Positions 36,524 through 46,898 of a stretch of 64,000 nucleotides of DNA are shown here, piece by piece (position 1 is the first letter of the stretch; every line of letters starts with the position of its first letter). Where the stretch lies: assembly GCF_000621525.1 (NCBI RefSeq), contig NZ_JHYC01000001.1, positions 1 through 64,000 of the forward strand, written 5' to 3'. This DNA is from Legionella fairfieldensis ATCC 49588 (GTDB lineage Bacteria > Pseudomonadota > Gammaproteobacteria > Legionellales > Legionellaceae). The position numbers and the translations under genes are program-made. The notes under the pieces were generated by a model that was given only the letters and a program-made list of their open reading frames with translations, searched no databases and had not been told where the DNA came from.

Positions 36524-37497
36524 TCTGTCCCTTTAATTACAATAGTGTCAAAATTACCAGGTGTCATTTTTTTACCGCCCCCTGTGATTGCTAACGTCAG
36601 GCATATAAAAAAAAAGAAAAGTTGTTCCTGAAGGCGACGGCGACATTGAAATGCGCAAGTTGCCAGACGTAGCAAATCAACTCGACCTAATTTAGACCAG
36701 CTCTTCACAAAGGAATGAGAACCCAGATCCACAAGAGAAGCAACCAGATAAGCCTGAGTTAACCACCAGCCATTTTTGATTTGTTTTATTCGATTTAAAT
36801 AAGCCTTTACACCCGTGTTAACTCCTACCTGATTTTTTCCATGTTGTCTATAGAGCATGGATGGGGCCGGGTCAATAAACCACTGATACCCATTTGCCCG
36901 AGCAAACGCATAACAATACCAATCATGTAAGCTTACTTGTTGTACAATATCCCAATTTTTTATCAACCGTTCTTTTATCGCACTCATCAGTTTGACAGAA
37001 ATCACATAAGTACAACCGGGTCCAGCAGCCTCAAATAAAAAATCCCAGGTTTTTTGAGATTGTGCTTTATTCACTAACATTTTTCGCCCATTGGGCCAAA
37101 AAGCCATTACGTTACTTGAGTATGCGTGAAAAGCATTTTTTTTTAAAAATACGGACGCTTTATAAAGTTTATCCAAATACCAGAGGTCATCCTGATCGGA
37201 AAAAGCAATATAATCAAACTGAGAAAAATCGACATCCCGAATCAAACGAAAAAAATTTTTAGCGGCGCCACCAAATTTAACACCATAGGGTAAAAGAACA
37301 ATTCGGGGATCTCGTTCAGCTAAATTGCTAAACCACTCTTCACTACCATCTGAAGAAACATCAATACTAACAAAAATAGTGACACAAACGCCGGTCTGAT
37401 TCAGAATAGTTTGTACCTGTTCTTCAATGTATTGCATACCATTATAAACTGCTAAAAGAACAGCGCACTTAGGCCGAAAATTATTAGATATAGTCAC
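36520..37497 (-). CDS. Family 2 glycosyltransferase, rhamnosyltransferase-like
   Basis: 325 aa GT-A fold enzyme. Begins AVLLAVYNGMQYIEEQVQTI and holds YIAFSDQDDLWYLDK (about 95-110), the Asp-rich nucleotide-binding motif typical of RfbF/WbbL-type rhamnosyltransferases. With dTDP-L-rhamnose genes in the same cluster, rhamnosyl transfer is a reasonable inference. A hydrophobic C-terminal end (LFFFFICLTLAI) may touch the membrane. Overlaps the downstream epimerase by 4 bp. Confidence 0.84.
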   Translation of the reverse strand: MTISNNFRPKCAVLLAVYNGMQYIEEQVQTILNQTGVCVTIFVSIDVSSDGSEEWFSNLAERDPRIVLLPYGVKFGGAAKNFFRLIRDVDFSQFDYIAFSDQDDLWYLDKLYKASVFLKKNAFHAYSSNVMAFWPNGRKMLVNKAQSQKTWDFLFEAAGPGCTYVISVKLMSAIKERLIKNWDIVQQVSLHDWYCYAFARANGYQWFIDPAPSMLYRQHGKNQVGVNTGVKAYLNRIKQIKNGWWLTQAYLVASLVDLGSHSFVKSWSKLGRVDLLRLATCAFQCRRRLQEQLFFFFICLTLAITGGGKKMTPGNFDTIVIKGTE

Positions 37498-37506
37498 AGA
37501 TAGTCC

Positions 37507-38568
37507 TCAATTACTTACTTCCAATAAATCAGTCTGTCTGATTTTATTCCTCATTCTACCTTTCAACGCCAACGCTGGTTTTTCCACTATAAACCATGAA
37601 AATACAGCTAAAAATAAAGTAATGGAGAATGAACTACCAAAGAGACTGATCGGGTTAATGTGTGGAAAAAAATGAATTAATAATTGTTGCACAGGAAATG
37701 CATAAATATAAAGCCCATAAGAATAATCACCATATTTATCCAGAAAACTGAAAGACAATTTTCTACTAAACGCGATTAAAAAAATGAAATAAGAAAACCC
37801 CAGAAGAGAAAAAATTGCCTGATATTGTGGAGGACTTAAGAAAAAGAGAATACACGACAAAAACAAAATTCGATAACTTAAAATAATTTTTTCTTTTAAC
37901 AGGTAAACAAGGGCACCTAACATAAAAGAGAATACAGCCTGAACTGTTATCAAATTACTTGAGTGGCTATATTTACTTAATGCATACGCTGAAATAAAGA
38001 CAATCAATAAAGGAATTCTTAAATACTTTCTGCTAAAAGAGCCTATAATGCCCACCAGACCCACAATACAATAAAGTTTAAATTCAATAGGTAAAGTCCA
38101 CAGTGAACCATTAACTGCATCCGGAAAAATGTTATTTTCAAAAACACCGGGAAGATTCATTTGTAAATGAAAAAGAGTAATATTCTGGAAAATATATCGA
38201 AAGGTTAACCCCGAATTAAAATAATCTCTTAAGGTTAAAGAAGTAGCAATTGGCCCGATAACCAATGCGGTTATAAGCACAGATACTAGTAACCCTGGGA
38301 AAATTCTTAATGCTCTTGCTTTGATGTAGTAATAAAAATTGTTATGTCTTATGTAACTTTCTGTCACCAAAAATCCACTAATTGTAAAAAAGGCAAGCAC
38401 CCCCAAACTACATTGAAGGGATGAATAAGCAATAAAACTCCCTAATGGATTGGGTATTCTTAATAAGTCCCAGGAATGGCAAAAGATAACGAAAACAGCG
38501 CTCATTAAACGCAAAAAAGTAAAATTATTTATTCGTTCGTGATGCACATGGGCAACTGTGTTCAACAA
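37507..38568 (-). CDS. Acyltransferase-3 family membrane protein (O-acetyltransferase)
   Basis: 353 aa with about ten membrane helices. NFTFLRLMSAVFVIFCHSWD near residue 15-35 carries the family's first-helix His (F-x-x-R-x-x-x-A-x-x-V-x-x-x-H pattern), and DYSYGLYIYAFPVQQLL near 275 is the usual late motif. Members O-acetylate LPS sugars or other periplasmic glycans (OafA-type). It sits inside the O-antigen cluster, so it probably decorates the O chain. Confidence 0.86.
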   Translation of the reverse strand: MLNTVAHVHHERINNFTFLRLMSAVFVIFCHSWDLLRIPNPLGSFIAYSSLQCSLGVLAFFTISGFLVTESYIRHNNFYYYIKARALRIFPGLLVSVLITALVIGPIATSLTLRDYFNSGLTFRYIFQNITLFHLQMNLPGVFENNIFPDAVNGSLWTLPIEFKLYCIVGLVGIIGSFSRKYLRIPLLIVFISAYALSKYSHSSNLITVQAVFSFMLGALVYLLKEKIILSYRILFLSCILFFLSPPQYQAIFSLLGFSYFIFLIAFSRKLSFSFLDKYGDYSYGLYIYAFPVQQLLIHFFPHINPISLFGSSFSITLFLAVFSWFIVEKPALALKGRMRNKIRQTDLLEVSN

Positions 38569-38615
38569 AACTCTCCTCTATTATTCCATATACTCAGTGG
38601 AAAACTGCTCTTCCT

Positions 38616-39983
38616 TCATAAGGCAATTCTATTTTCCACTTCCTCCGAGTCACTCTTAAGCGCCATTCTACATTGATTTGGCTTCGCTTCATTCTCCCTT
38701 AAAGAAAACCAGGCGATAGCCCCAACAAAAATGAGCATATAACTGGGTATCCATATAAAAGGTCTTTGATAAAGATTGATAATAAATACCAGAAGAAATG
38801 TATATATTTCTCGTTTATTTTTCAATTTTCCAGCATTAACAAACGTATACAAAAATAAAAAAAGTAATAAATAAACAAAACCTGTTAAACCATAATTGGT
38901 CAATATAATTTTCCAGGTTGAACTAAAGCCATCATATACGCTATTAGCGTCGCTGGAAATACCAAAAAGTATTGTTCCAATACTGCCATGTAAATAGTTA
39001 GAGAATAGCGCCTGCATTTTAGGGGAATCTCGATTATCTAACTGTTTAATGTATTCAATGACTTTTTTTACCTGTAAATAATGGTTTATCTTTTTAGCCA
39101 AATCGATCTTTTCAGTATTATAATTTTTTTTGATATTATTTTCTATTTGTACTAGTGGGACGGGGCGAGTATGAAGAGGGCTATATGGCATTACAAAGCA
39201 AAGCGCACCGGTCAAACCAAGCAACACCATCATTTTGAATTTTTTTAACAAACAACATGCCGTAAGACTCATCAGATAAAATGCCAAGGAGAAAGAAAGA
39301 ATTCCGCCTGTTAAAATCAGAACATTTTTCCATTTTTTCTTAATCTCAAAACAACTTACTGTCAAAAAAAGAGCAGCGAAAGTACCAACCGTTCCTGGCT
39401 CATCATAAATACCCACGAGCCTCGCCAGCTTTCCTCCATAAGGCAATAGATTGATAGTATTGCTTTGAAATACAGAGCCAGCGTAATGAAGATAATACAC
39501 ATTTTGCTGTATCTTAAAAATACTGTTGGCTTCCAGGTGATTAAAATTTAAAGGAATCGCCATTAGCATTAATAACCAGATGATAATAGAAGGAACTAAT
39601 GAAATAGCAAACAGAAAAGAAAAAACTTTCATTGCCAAAATTTTATCTCTTGCACTTAAATTAAATAAAACCAGCATCGAAGGAATTAATAAATACCAGG
39701 TTTTATGCGTATGTACAGAAGTCCACAAACAACTTAAATATAAAAGAAAAAGACAAAAAAAGAGAGCCGAATACAGATTGAAATTATCAAAATTATTATA
39801 CGCTTTCGAATAAAAATAACTGACTATCACGGCCCCCGCACTAAAACAGAAATACAGCGTTTGATGTTTCCATGTAAAATAAGGAAGCATTGAAACAAGT
39901 GCCAGGAATGCCATGCTAATATGAATTACATTGATTTTCGACAAAAATCCTTTTTGTAAAATTTCAAAATAAGCATCCTTCAT
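38616..39983 (-). CDS. Putative O-antigen polymerase (Wzy-like) membrane protein
   Basis: 455 aa with 10-12 predicted helices and a large periplasmic loop (about 250-335) rich in charged residues. No strict motif exists for Wzy; the call rests on topology, length and position next to a Wzx gene. EPGTVGTFAALFLTV and the Arg-rich junctions are compatible with Wzy/WaaL (PF04932-like). Base composition is very AT-rich, as is usual for Wzy genes. It could also be an O-antigen ligase. Confidence 0.68.
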   Translation of the reverse strand: MKDAYFEILQKGFLSKINVIHISMAFLALVSMLPYFTWKHQTLYFCFSAGAVIVSYFYSKAYNNFDNFNLYSALFFCLFLLYLSCLWTSVHTHKTWYLLIPSMLVLFNLSARDKILAMKVFSFLFAISLVPSIIIWLLMLMAIPLNFNHLEANSIFKIQQNVYYLHYAGSVFQSNTINLLPYGGKLARLVGIYDEPGTVGTFAALFLTVSCFEIKKKWKNVLILTGGILSFSLAFYLMSLTACCLLKKFKMMVLLGLTGALCFVMPYSPLHTRPVPLVQIENNIKKNYNTEKIDLAKKINHYLQVKKVIEYIKQLDNRDSPKMQALFSNYLHGSIGTILFGISSDANSVYDGFSSTWKIILTNYGLTGFVYLLLFLFLYTFVNAGKLKNKREIYTFLLVFIINLYQRPFIWIPSYMLIFVGAIAWFSLRENEAKPNQCRMALKSDSEEVENRIAL

Positions 39984-40059
39984 TGGGTAAAAACTCCTAA
40001 TTCACCTTAATCATTCTTCAAATAGATCATTAAACCATGTTCGTATTATCAACAAACAT

Positions 40060-41346
40060 TTAGTTTCCCGCATCCTGAGAAAAGCGCAGGTTAAAAAATA
40101 ACAGATTATTGTCTTTAAAGAAATAAACTGCGCAATAGATTAAATACAACGTGTAGTTAAGCAAATAAGCATAAGATAAACCTATTATACCCAATTTATC
40201 GAAAAGAAAACGTGAAAAAATATAAAAGCTTGCACCAAACAATAGTTCAGCGATTAAAAATAACGTCGTTCTGCGCTTAACAAGCATATAATAAGAAAAA
40301 ACCCAGGCTGTTATTTTAACAACGCTTCCCAGAAGTTGAAAAGCAAGAATATCTCCTGCCATTAAAAAATCATTTGAAAATAAAAGATTAATAATCCAAA
40401 ACCGTCCTATGTAAATCATTGTCGCCAATAAAGATGCAGCAACGAACCCTAAGATTAAAACTTCCTTTACAACATTCAGTTCTTCTTGCCTATTCTCAAC
40501 CTGACTTAATTTAGGTACATAATAAGTGGTTAATGCCGTGGTAATAACGAGTAAATAAAGTTCTGAAATTCGCCATGACGCTTCCCATATACCAGCCATA
40601 TCCCATCCAATAGTGGTAACAATATATATTCTGATAAACATTAGAATTAAAGGCGTGGAAATCAGTGTGACTATACTCATTAACCAATAGGGGAAAAATT
40701 TTTTGTACACTAAAAAATTAAATCGAGGTATTAACCATTGCCACTTAAAATTCGTGACACCTGTCAACAAGCTTACCCCTAAAAAAACGGGTAACGCCTG
40801 CATACTTATGAGCGCCACCAAGCCACCAGTCAGCCCATAAAAATTTACCAGAATAAGCGAAAAGATAAGGAGCAATAAACTGGCAACTGACTTACATACA
40901 ATCAGTCTGACAAGCTCACCCCAGCCATTGAAACTGGCAATAATTACCTGGTTAATCATTATTAAAACACCACAAAATGCCAACAGATAAAATAAATTAC
41001 TGTAATCCGATGTTTTTAATATCACCTCAGAAAGTTTCGAGGCAAAAAGGCAGATAAAAATAGCGGCTCCCAGCGTAGAAAATAAACCAAGCCCCAAAGC
41101 ATTTCCTAAAAAATCGTTAGACGTTTTGCTGCCGGGTTTTTCCTGAGCGCTGTAGCAAACCAGACCTGTAGTAAATCCCCCCGAAATTAATAAAATAAAA
41201 GCAGTTATGAAGCTTTGAAATTGACCAAAGAAAGCAACCCCCTCTCGTCCCACATGAACAGCGATGTATTTAATGACTACAAAACCTGAAGCAAGTTTTA
41301 TTGCAGTTTCTATAGAAGAAAGAAAAGAGGTTTTAAATAGATTCAT
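40060..41346 (-). CDS. O-antigen flippase, Wzx family
   Basis: 428-aa polytopic membrane protein with 12 predicted helices, MATE/PST-like. Begins [20 protein letters not shown] with the family helix-1 pattern and has [20 protein letters not shown] in helix 2, as in WzxE-type exporters. Translocates undecaprenyl-linked oligosaccharide to the periplasmic face. Start overlaps the aminotransferase stop by 4 bp, so the two are coupled. Confidence 0.86.
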   Translation of the reverse strand: MNLFKTSFLSSIETAIKLASGFVVIKYIAVHVGREGVAFFGQFQSFITAFILLISGGFTTGLVCYSAQEKPGSKTSNDFLGNALGLGLFSTLGAAIFICLFASKLSEVILKTSDYSNLFYLLAFCGVLIMINQVIIASFNGWGELVRLIVCKSVASLLLLIFSLILVNFYGLTGGLVALISMQALPVFLGVSLLTGVTNFKWQWLIPRFNFLVYKKFFPYWLMSIVTLISTPLILMFIRIYIVTTIGWDMAGIWEASWRISELYLLVITTALTTYYVPKLSQVENRQEELNVVKEVLILGFVAASLLATMIYIGRFWIINLLFSNDFLMAGDILAFQLLGSVVKITAWVFSYYMLVKRRTTLFLIAELLFGASFYIFSRFLFDKLGIIGLSYAYLLNYTLYLIYCAVYFFKDNNLLFFNLRFSQDAGN

Positions 41347-42440
41347 TGGAATTTATTGACTTTATCGATAACCTGGGCCACTTCATCGTTCGTGAGGACT
41401 GGACTCATCGGCAAACTCAGAATTTCACTGTGAAGTTTTTCAGTGACCGGTAAACAAAATGAAGCATATTGTTTATAAGCAAGTTGTTTATAGGGAGGAA
41501 TGGGGTAATGTACCAGACATTGAATACCTGCTTCTTGCAGATAAAACTGTAAAGCATCTCGTTGCTGGCAGATGATAACAAATAAATGCCATACATGATC
41601 CTCGTCTTGCAATGCGGGTAATCGAATAAGAGAATTGTGGATACCTTCTATGTACGCTTGCGCAATTTCACGCCTTCGTTTAATCTGAACATCAAGGTAT
41701 TGAAGTTTTACCCTGAGCATTGCAGCTTGTATTTCATCCAATCGACTGTTTAATCCCTGATAAGCATTCTTGTATTTCTCGTAAGAACCATAATTACGCA
41801 AAGCGCGTAAAACAGCAGTTAACTCTTTATCATTAGTCGTGATTGCACCTGCATCACCAAGTGCTCCCAAATTTTTTCCAGGATAAAAACTAAAACCAGC
41901 TGCATCCCCCCAATTACCCGCTTTACGCATTGCTAAAGAAGCACCATGCGCTTGAGCGGCATCTTCAAGTAATAGCAAGTTATGTTGTTTGGCCAGACTG
42001 ATTAATTGTGGCATTTCTGCTAAACGACCGTAAAGATGAACCGCTAATATTGCTCGTGTTCTCTTTGAGATAGCTGCTTCTACACGCTCCGGATCAACAT
42101 TAAAACTATGCACATCCGGTTCAACAAAGACGGGAACCAGCCTGTTTTCAGTAATTGCCAGGATACTGGCAATATAAGTATTTGCAGGAACGATCACTTC
42201 ATCGCCCTCTTTTAAATACCCTAACTCTTTCCATGCTCTTAAGGTCAGTATTAATGCGTCCAAACCATTCGCTACCCCAACGCAATAATCCGTACCACAA
42301 TATGCAGCAAATTCTTTTTCAAAATTTTCCAGTTCCGTTCCGGCAATATACCAACCAGAATCAATAACACGAGCGCAAGCCTGTTTTAGTTCTTGTTCGA
42401 AGGTCTTATTGACTTTTTTCAGATCGAGGAAATTTATCAT
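41343..42440 (-). CDS. fdtB: dTDP-3-keto-6-deoxyhexose aminotransferase (FdtB/QdtB type)
   Basis: 365-aa PLP enzyme of the DegT/DnrJ/EryC1/StrS family. Features: [29 protein letters not shown] (cofactor phosphate), [12 protein letters not shown] (Asp-Gln pair) and the PLP-lysine in [17 protein letters not shown]. Lys is within FYPGKNLG, the subfamily wording of FdtB/QdtB/WecE-like sugar 3-aminotransferases. Because the gene upstream (207 bp away) contains an FdtA/QdtA domain, it probably converts dTDP-3-keto-6-deoxyhexose to dTDP-Fuc3N or dTDP-Qui3N. Symbol fdtB is by context; qdtB cannot be excluded. Overlaps wzx by 4 bp. Confidence 0.84.
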   Translation of the reverse strand: MINFLDLKKVNKTFEQELKQACARVIDSGWYIAGTELENFEKEFAAYCGTDYCVGVANGLDALILTLRAWKELGYLKEGDEVIVPANTYIASILAITENRLVPVFVEPDVHSFNVDPERVEAAISKRTRAILAVHLYGRLAEMPQLISLAKQHNLLLLEDAAQAHGASLAMRKAGNWGDAAGFSFYPGKNLGALGDAGAITTNDKELTAVLRALRNYGSYEKYKNAYQGLNSRLDEIQAAMLRVKLQYLDVQIKRRREIAQAYIEGIHNSLIRLPALQDEDHVWHLFVIICQQRDALQFYLQEAGIQCLVHYPIPPYKQLAYKQYASFCLPVTEKLHSEILSLPMSPVLTNDEVAQVIDKVNKFQ

Positions 42441-42647
42441 TTAATTCTCATAAAAATTGGCAAACTATCAATATAACGTCCTTGAGCGTGTTATAAGATT
42501 TATAAAACAGGACGCTTGTTCGTCACCTTTAATTAATGCACCGCAAAATAATTCTCTGCCTTTCATTAAGCGAGTGTTTTCCTGGCGCCATTTAAAATAG
42601 TAAGGTTAATTTAATTGGAGCTTTTGCTTACCCAGTGATTAATCAGG

Positions 42648-43640
42648 CTATTTTTGTAGTGAAACTGAATCATCATTCACATTCTCAATAAAACAATTAT
42701 AATCACGAATATAATCTGCTTCGTTATAATGTTCACTGGCAAATACGATTAGAACACAATCTTCACTAAAATCGTGTAATTCACGCCAGATCATTTTATT
42801 AATAAATAAACCTTTAGTGGGGGTATTCAACCAGAAATTTTCTCGTGTTTTACCATTATCAAGCACTACCCGACAACTGCCAGCCACGCAGACAACAAGT
42901 TGTTGCAAACTTTTATGCGCATGAAATCCACGGCTAACTCCTGCCTTCGTATCAAAAATATAATAAACACGCTTCATGTTAAAGGGAAGATTGGAGCCTT
43001 GTTCAAGCGCAATTAAACTGCCTCGTTGATCACCAACCGCCTGTAAATCAATTAACTCTGTCTGAATATAATTTGCATGAGGCAAGATTTCAATGTCTCT
43101 TAAAAGAGGAGCTAAGCTATCTTTTTCACTCAGTATTGGCTCTTCACCAAGTGGCCACTCGATTGCCAATTCAGGATCATTCCAGCGAATACCTGCCTCG
43201 CACTCTTTACTATAAAAATCAGTTGTTTTATAAAGAAAATGAGTATGATCCTCCAGAGCAAGAAAACCATGGGCAAAACCTTCCGGAATCCATAACATTT
43301 TCTTATTATCGGCACTTAATTCAACACCCACAGAACAACCAAACGTAGGCGAATTTTTTCGTATATCAACAGCAACATCATAAGCCCTTCCCTGAACGAC
43401 ACGAACGAGTTTACCTTGAGCATGAGGTGGCAATTGAAAATGAAGCCCTCGCAAAATATTTTTTCTGGAACAGGAATGATTATCTTGAATAAAAGGACGA
43501 GGAACAGGTAAACCAAGCTTTTGTAGTTCACAGTGAAACCGTTCTTCGTTAAAGCTTTCCATAAACCAGCCCCGGTCATCGCCGAACACAGCAGGTTCAA
43601 TAATCACTACATCAGGAATAGAAGTCGGTATTAATTTCAT
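42648..43640 (-). CDS. Fusion of RmlC 3,5-epimerase and FdtA/QdtA 3,4-ketoisomerase
   Basis: 330 aa, two cupin domains. Residues 1-183 are RmlC (dTDP-4-keto-6-deoxyglucose 3,5-epimerase): [24 protein letters not shown] with the catalytic His67, [32 protein letters not shown] and [12 protein letters not shown]. Residues about 190-330 are FdtA/QdtA-like: [29 protein letters not shown] with the His-x-His pair at 240/242 ([11 protein letters not shown]), then [12 protein letters not shown]. Single-domain forms are usually about 180 and 140 aa, so this is a bifunctional fusion acting on the same dTDP-4-keto intermediate at a branch point. Overlaps rmlA by 4 bp. Whether the 3,4-isomer is Fuc- or Qui-type cannot be told. 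Confidence 0.86.
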   Translation of the reverse strand: MKLIPTSIPDVVIIEPAVFGDDRGWFMESFNEERFHCELQKLGLPVPRPFIQDNHSCSRKNILRGLHFQLPPHAQGKLVRVVQGRAYDVAVDIRKNSPTFGCSVGVELSADNKKMLWIPEGFAHGFLALEDHTHFLYKTTDFYSKECEAGIRWNDPELAIEWPLGEEPILSEKDSLAPLLRDIEILPHANYIQTELIDLQAVGDQRGSLIALEQGSNLPFNMKRVYYIFDTKAGVSRGFHAHKSLQQLVVCVAGSCRVVLDNGKTRENFWLNTPTKGLFINKMIWRELHDFSEDCVLIVFASEHYNEADYIRDYNCFIENVNDDSVSLQK

Positions 43641-44521
43641 ACGGTAATCTCATTCAATTGACGAAGCAGGTACTGTCCATAAGAAGTTTTTTTAAAGCGC
43701 TCGGCTTGAGCGCATAGTTCATCAGCTGTAATCCATCCTGAATGAAAAGCAATCTCTTCCAAACAGGCAATTTTCAACCCCTGCCGTTGTTCAATAGTAT
43801 GCACAAAATGACTTGCTTCTAACAAAGAATCGTGAGTCCCTGTATCCAGCCAGGCAAATCCGCGACCTAGTAATTCCACATTAAGGCTCTGATCTTCGAG
43901 ATAAAAACGATTTACATCAGTAATCTCAAGTTCGCCACGTGCAGAGGGTTTAATATTTTTGGCGACATCCACCACGCGACTATCGTAAAAATAGAGTCCG
44001 GTTACTGCATAATTGGACTTGGGTTGTTTAGGCTTCTCTTCAATGCTTATAACGGATCCCTGCTCATTAAATTCTACGACGCCAAAACGTTCCGGATCTG
44101 AAACATGGTAACCAAAAATTGTAGCGCCCTTTTCATGCAAAGAAGCAGCGCGCAAATTGGTTGAAAAGCTTTGCCCATAAAAAATATTATCACCGAGAAT
44201 CAAACAGCTGTTATCACCGTTAATAAAATCTTCACCGAGAATAAAAGCCTGAGCTAGTCCATCCGGCGAAGCTTGCTCCATATAGCTAAGTGCAATTCCC
44301 AATTGACTCCCATCCCCCAGCAAAATCTGAAATTTAGGTAAATCCTCTGGGGTTGAAATGATAAGAATTTCTCGCATTCCAGCAAGCATTAAAACCGAAA
44401 GAGGATAATAAATCATCGGTTTATCATAGATAGGAAGCATTTGTTTTGAAACACCCAAAGTAAGCGGGTGCAAGCGAGTACCGGAACCTCCAGCTAAAAT
44501 AATACCTTTACGTTTTTTCAT
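43637..44521 (-). CDS. rmlA: Glucose-1-phosphate thymidylyltransferase
   Basis: 294 aa. First step of dTDP-sugar synthesis: glucose-1-phosphate plus dTTP to dTDP-glucose. [20 protein letters not shown] (dTTP/phosphate loop), [20 protein letters not shown] and LGDNIFYG with the Mg-binding Asp are canonical, and the [19 protein letters not shown] region follows. Length is normal. 5 bp after rmlD. Feeds both the rhamnose and the 3-amino-sugar branches here. Confidence 0.96.
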   Translation of the reverse strand: MKKRKGIILAGGSGTRLHPLTLGVSKQMLPIYDKPMIYYPLSVLMLAGMREILIISTPEDLPKFQILLGDGSQLGIALSYMEQASPDGLAQAFILGEDFINGDNSCLILGDNIFYGQSFSTNLRAASLHEKGATIFGYHVSDPERFGVVEFNEQGSVISIEEKPKQPKSNYAVTGLYFYDSRVVDVAKNIKPSARGELEITDVNRFYLEDQSLNVELLGRGFAWLDTGTHDSLLEASHFVHTIEQRQGLKIACLEEIAFHSGWITADELCAQAERFKKTSYGQYLLRQLNEITV

Positions 44522-44526
44522 CAGAG

Positions 44527-45423
44527 CTATCCTAAAAATTCTTTAAGCATTCTATTAACCCCAAATTCCCAATGTGGTAAATGCAGGGGGAAAACATCAG
44601 AAAACTTTGTGGTGTTCAATCTGGAATTAAGGGGTCTTTTTGCAGGCGTAAAGTAATCAGCACTGTCAACAGGATTAATAGTCTTTACTTGAAAACGCTC
44701 CCCCAGATTTCGAGCTTCTTTTATAATAAAATTTGCATAATCGTACCAGGACGTTTCACCTTGAGCAGCAATATGATAGAGACCTTTAACCGTGGGGTTT
44801 TGTAAGGCGATACATAAAGCATGAGCGGTAATATCGGCCAGAAAATCTGCTCCTGTAGGAGCACCAATCTGATCATTCACCACGTTAATAGTTGTTTGTT
44901 CATACGCAAGACGAATGATAGTTTTAACAAAATTATTACCACGATTACTATAAATCCAACTGGTACGAAAAATCAGATAATTACATCCGGATAATACCAC
45001 TGCCTGTTCACCGGCTGCTTTGGTCTTTCCATAATGATTGAGGGGCGCTACGGGATCATTTTCCTTCCAGCAATCAGAACCTTTTCCATCAAAAACATAG
45101 TCAGTAGAATAGTGAACCAGCCAGGCCCCTATAGCAGCAGCTTCTCTCGCTAATAAACCCGGCGCTTTTGCATTAATAAGCTCAACGGAAGCCCGCTCAC
45201 TTTCTGCTTCTGCTTTATCTACCGCAGTATAAGCTGCAGCATTAACAATAATGTGGGGTTTAACAGTACGAATGGTATGAGCGACTTCATTTAGCCTTGA
45301 AAGATCACCACACAACGGAAAAGAATCCTCACGAATCAGGGCAGTAACTTCTCCTAAAGGCGCCAAAGCTCGTTGTAATTCCCAACCTAGCTGACCATTT
45401 TTACCAAAAAGTAAAATTTTCAT
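44527..45423 (-). CDS. rmlD: dTDP-4-dehydrorhamnose reductase
   Basis: 298 aa SDR. Last step to dTDP-L-rhamnose using NAD(P)[20 protein letters not shown] is the Rossmann start, [12 protein letters not shown] holds the active-site Thr/Ser pattern, and YGKTKAAGE the catalytic Tyr-Lys. The ATG at 45423 (MKILLFG) is preferred over an in-frame GTG at 45438 that lies inside the end of rmlB. 2-bp gap after rmlB, 5 bp before rmlA. Confidence 0.95.
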   Translation of the reverse strand: MKILLFGKNGQLGWELQRALAPLGEVTALIREDSFPLCGDLSRLNEVAHTIRTVKPHIIVNAAAYTAVDKAEAESERASVELINAKAPGLLAREAAAIGAWLVHYSTDYVFDGKGSDCWKENDPVAPLNHYGKTKAAGEQAVVLSGCNYLIFRTSWIYSNRGNNFVKTIIRLAYEQTTINVVNDQIGAPTGADFLADITAHALCIALQNPTVKGLYHIAAQGETSWYDYANFIIKEARNLGERFQVKTINPVDSADYFTPAKRPLNSRLNTTKFSDVFPLHLPHWEFGVNRMLKEFLG

Positions 45424-45425
45424 TG

Positions 45426-46499
45426 TTAAACGGTACACATGTGATTATGACTACCAACAACACGGTAACTACCGTCTTTAATGCTGTTTACCCATGCGCT
45501 ATTTTCAATATACCATGCCACTGTTTTACGTATTCCGCTTTCAAAGGTTTCTACAGGTGACCAGTTTAAAGTCTGCTTAATTTTGGTAGCGTCAATTGCA
45601 TAACGCTGATCATGACCTGGCCTGTCTTTAACATAGCTAATCAAATCAACATAGTGTGCTATTGTTGCAGGTTTTATGGGGGCCAACTCTTCCAGTAAAG
45701 AACAAATAGTACGAATCACGTCAATATTTTTTTTCTCATTATGACCCCCGATATTATAAGTTTCCCCTACTTTTCCTTCTTTCATAACAAGATAAAGCGC
45801 ACGCGCATGATCCTCAACGAACAACCAGTCTCGAATCTGCGTACCATTTCCATAAACCGGTAAAGGTTTACCTGCCAGAGCGTTAAGGATAGTCACGGGG
45901 ATCAACTTTTCTGGAAACTGATACGGGCCATAATTATTAGAACAATTCGTTACTAATATGGGCAAACCATAAGTTCGATGCCAGGCTCTTACCAAATGAT
46001 CTGAACTTGCTTTGGTAGCAGAATAAGGTGAACTGGGGGCGTAATTGGTCGTCTCCTTGAAAAAATCATCCGAGGTTTCCAGATCCCCATAGACTTCATC
46101 AGTCGAAATATGATGGAAGCGAAAACACTCTTTTCGTGCATCGGATAAGGATTGCCAATAAAATCGGGCTGCTTCAAGCAGTACATAAGTTCCAACGATA
46201 TTAGTTTGTATAAAGGCCGAAGAGTTATCTATGGAGCGATCAACATGGCTTTCTGCCGCCAGATGCATGATGACATCCGGTTGATGGAATTTAAAAAGCG
46301 CATTTATTTTTTCTGCCGAGCAAATATCTACCTGCTCAAAAATATAACGATCACTCCTGGCAACACGTTCAAGCGATTTTAAATTGCCTGCATAAGTTAA
46401 TTTATCCACATTAATAACAGTATCCAATGTTTCATCGAGGATATAACGAATTAATGCCGAACCAATAAAACCCGCACCACCTGTAACCAAAATTTTCAT
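45426..46499 (-). CDS. rmlB: dTDP-glucose 4,6-dehydratase
   Basis: 357 aa SDR producing dTDP-4-keto-6-deoxyglucose, the branch-point intermediate for RmlC and Fdt[19 protein letters not shown] (NAD), [22 protein letters not shown] (Asp-Glu catalytic pair) and [20 protein letters not shown] (Tyr-Lys) are all canonical. The ATG at 46499 is preferred because homologues start [11 protein letters not shown]; the upstream extension (from 46532) has no family match. First gene of rmlBDAC; the promoter must lie in 46500-46898. Confidence 0.96.
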   Translation of the reverse strand: MKILVTGGAGFIGSALIRYILDETLDTVINVDKLTYAGNLKSLERVARSDRYIFEQVDICSAEKINALFKFHQPDVIMHLAAESHVDRSIDNSSAFIQTNIVGTYVLLEAARFYWQSLSDARKECFRFHHISTDEVYGDLETSDDFFKETTNYAPSSPYSATKASSDHLVRAWHRTYGLPILVTNCSNNYGPYQFPEKLIPVTILNALAGKPLPVYGNGTQIRDWLFVEDHARALYLVMKEGKVGETYNIGGHNEKKNIDVIRTICSLLEELAPIKPATIAHYVDLISYVKDRPGHDQRYAIDATKIKQTLNWSPVETFESGIRKTVAWYIENSAWVNSIKDGSYRVVGSHNHMCTV

Positions 46500-46898
46500 A
46501 GCAATAACCACCAATTCACTTACTGGATGCAAGAAATATAGGAATCAGGATATTTCCTGGAGCAATCCCTAATAACACATCACACGTCTGTCATCATACA
46601 TTATCCTTTCCAATGCGCCTTAAATTTTAGTTGCCTCCATAAAACCTGCGTGCCATGACTTGTTCACGGCCTCCGGAAAAAATGCTCCCTTGTCTCTCAA
46701 TCTTCAAAATATTGCAGACCAGCCGCGGTACATTATCCTTATTAAGTCAACTAAAATTTAAGGTTCATTGGAAATGATTATACCCTTGCGACTTAGGCCG
46801 ACTTTATCACACTTAAATAATCGCTCGCAAGAAAACTTATGAAGATAAAAAACCGATTATCCATTTGTTTTTTTATCTATAATACGTCTCCAGAACAG
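46500..46898. promoter_or_regulatory. Intergenic region upstream of rmlB containing a MITE-like repeat
   Basis: 399 bp without a gene, between the GT4 gene and rmlB, both leftward. It must carry the rmlB promoter. Most of it is taken up by the inverted-repeat element described at 46607-46774. No clear -10/-35 pair was settled by eye. Confidence 0.5.
46607..46774. repeat. MITE-like element, family 2, with long terminal inverted repeats
   Basis: A 27-nt left end (46607-46633, core CCTTAAATTTTAGTTG) and right end (46748-46774, core CAACTAAAATTTAAGG) are inverted complements with only two mismatches. The 114-bp interior has no coding potential. The structure is that of a miniature inverted-repeat transposable element, unlike family 1. 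Confidence 0.75.
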
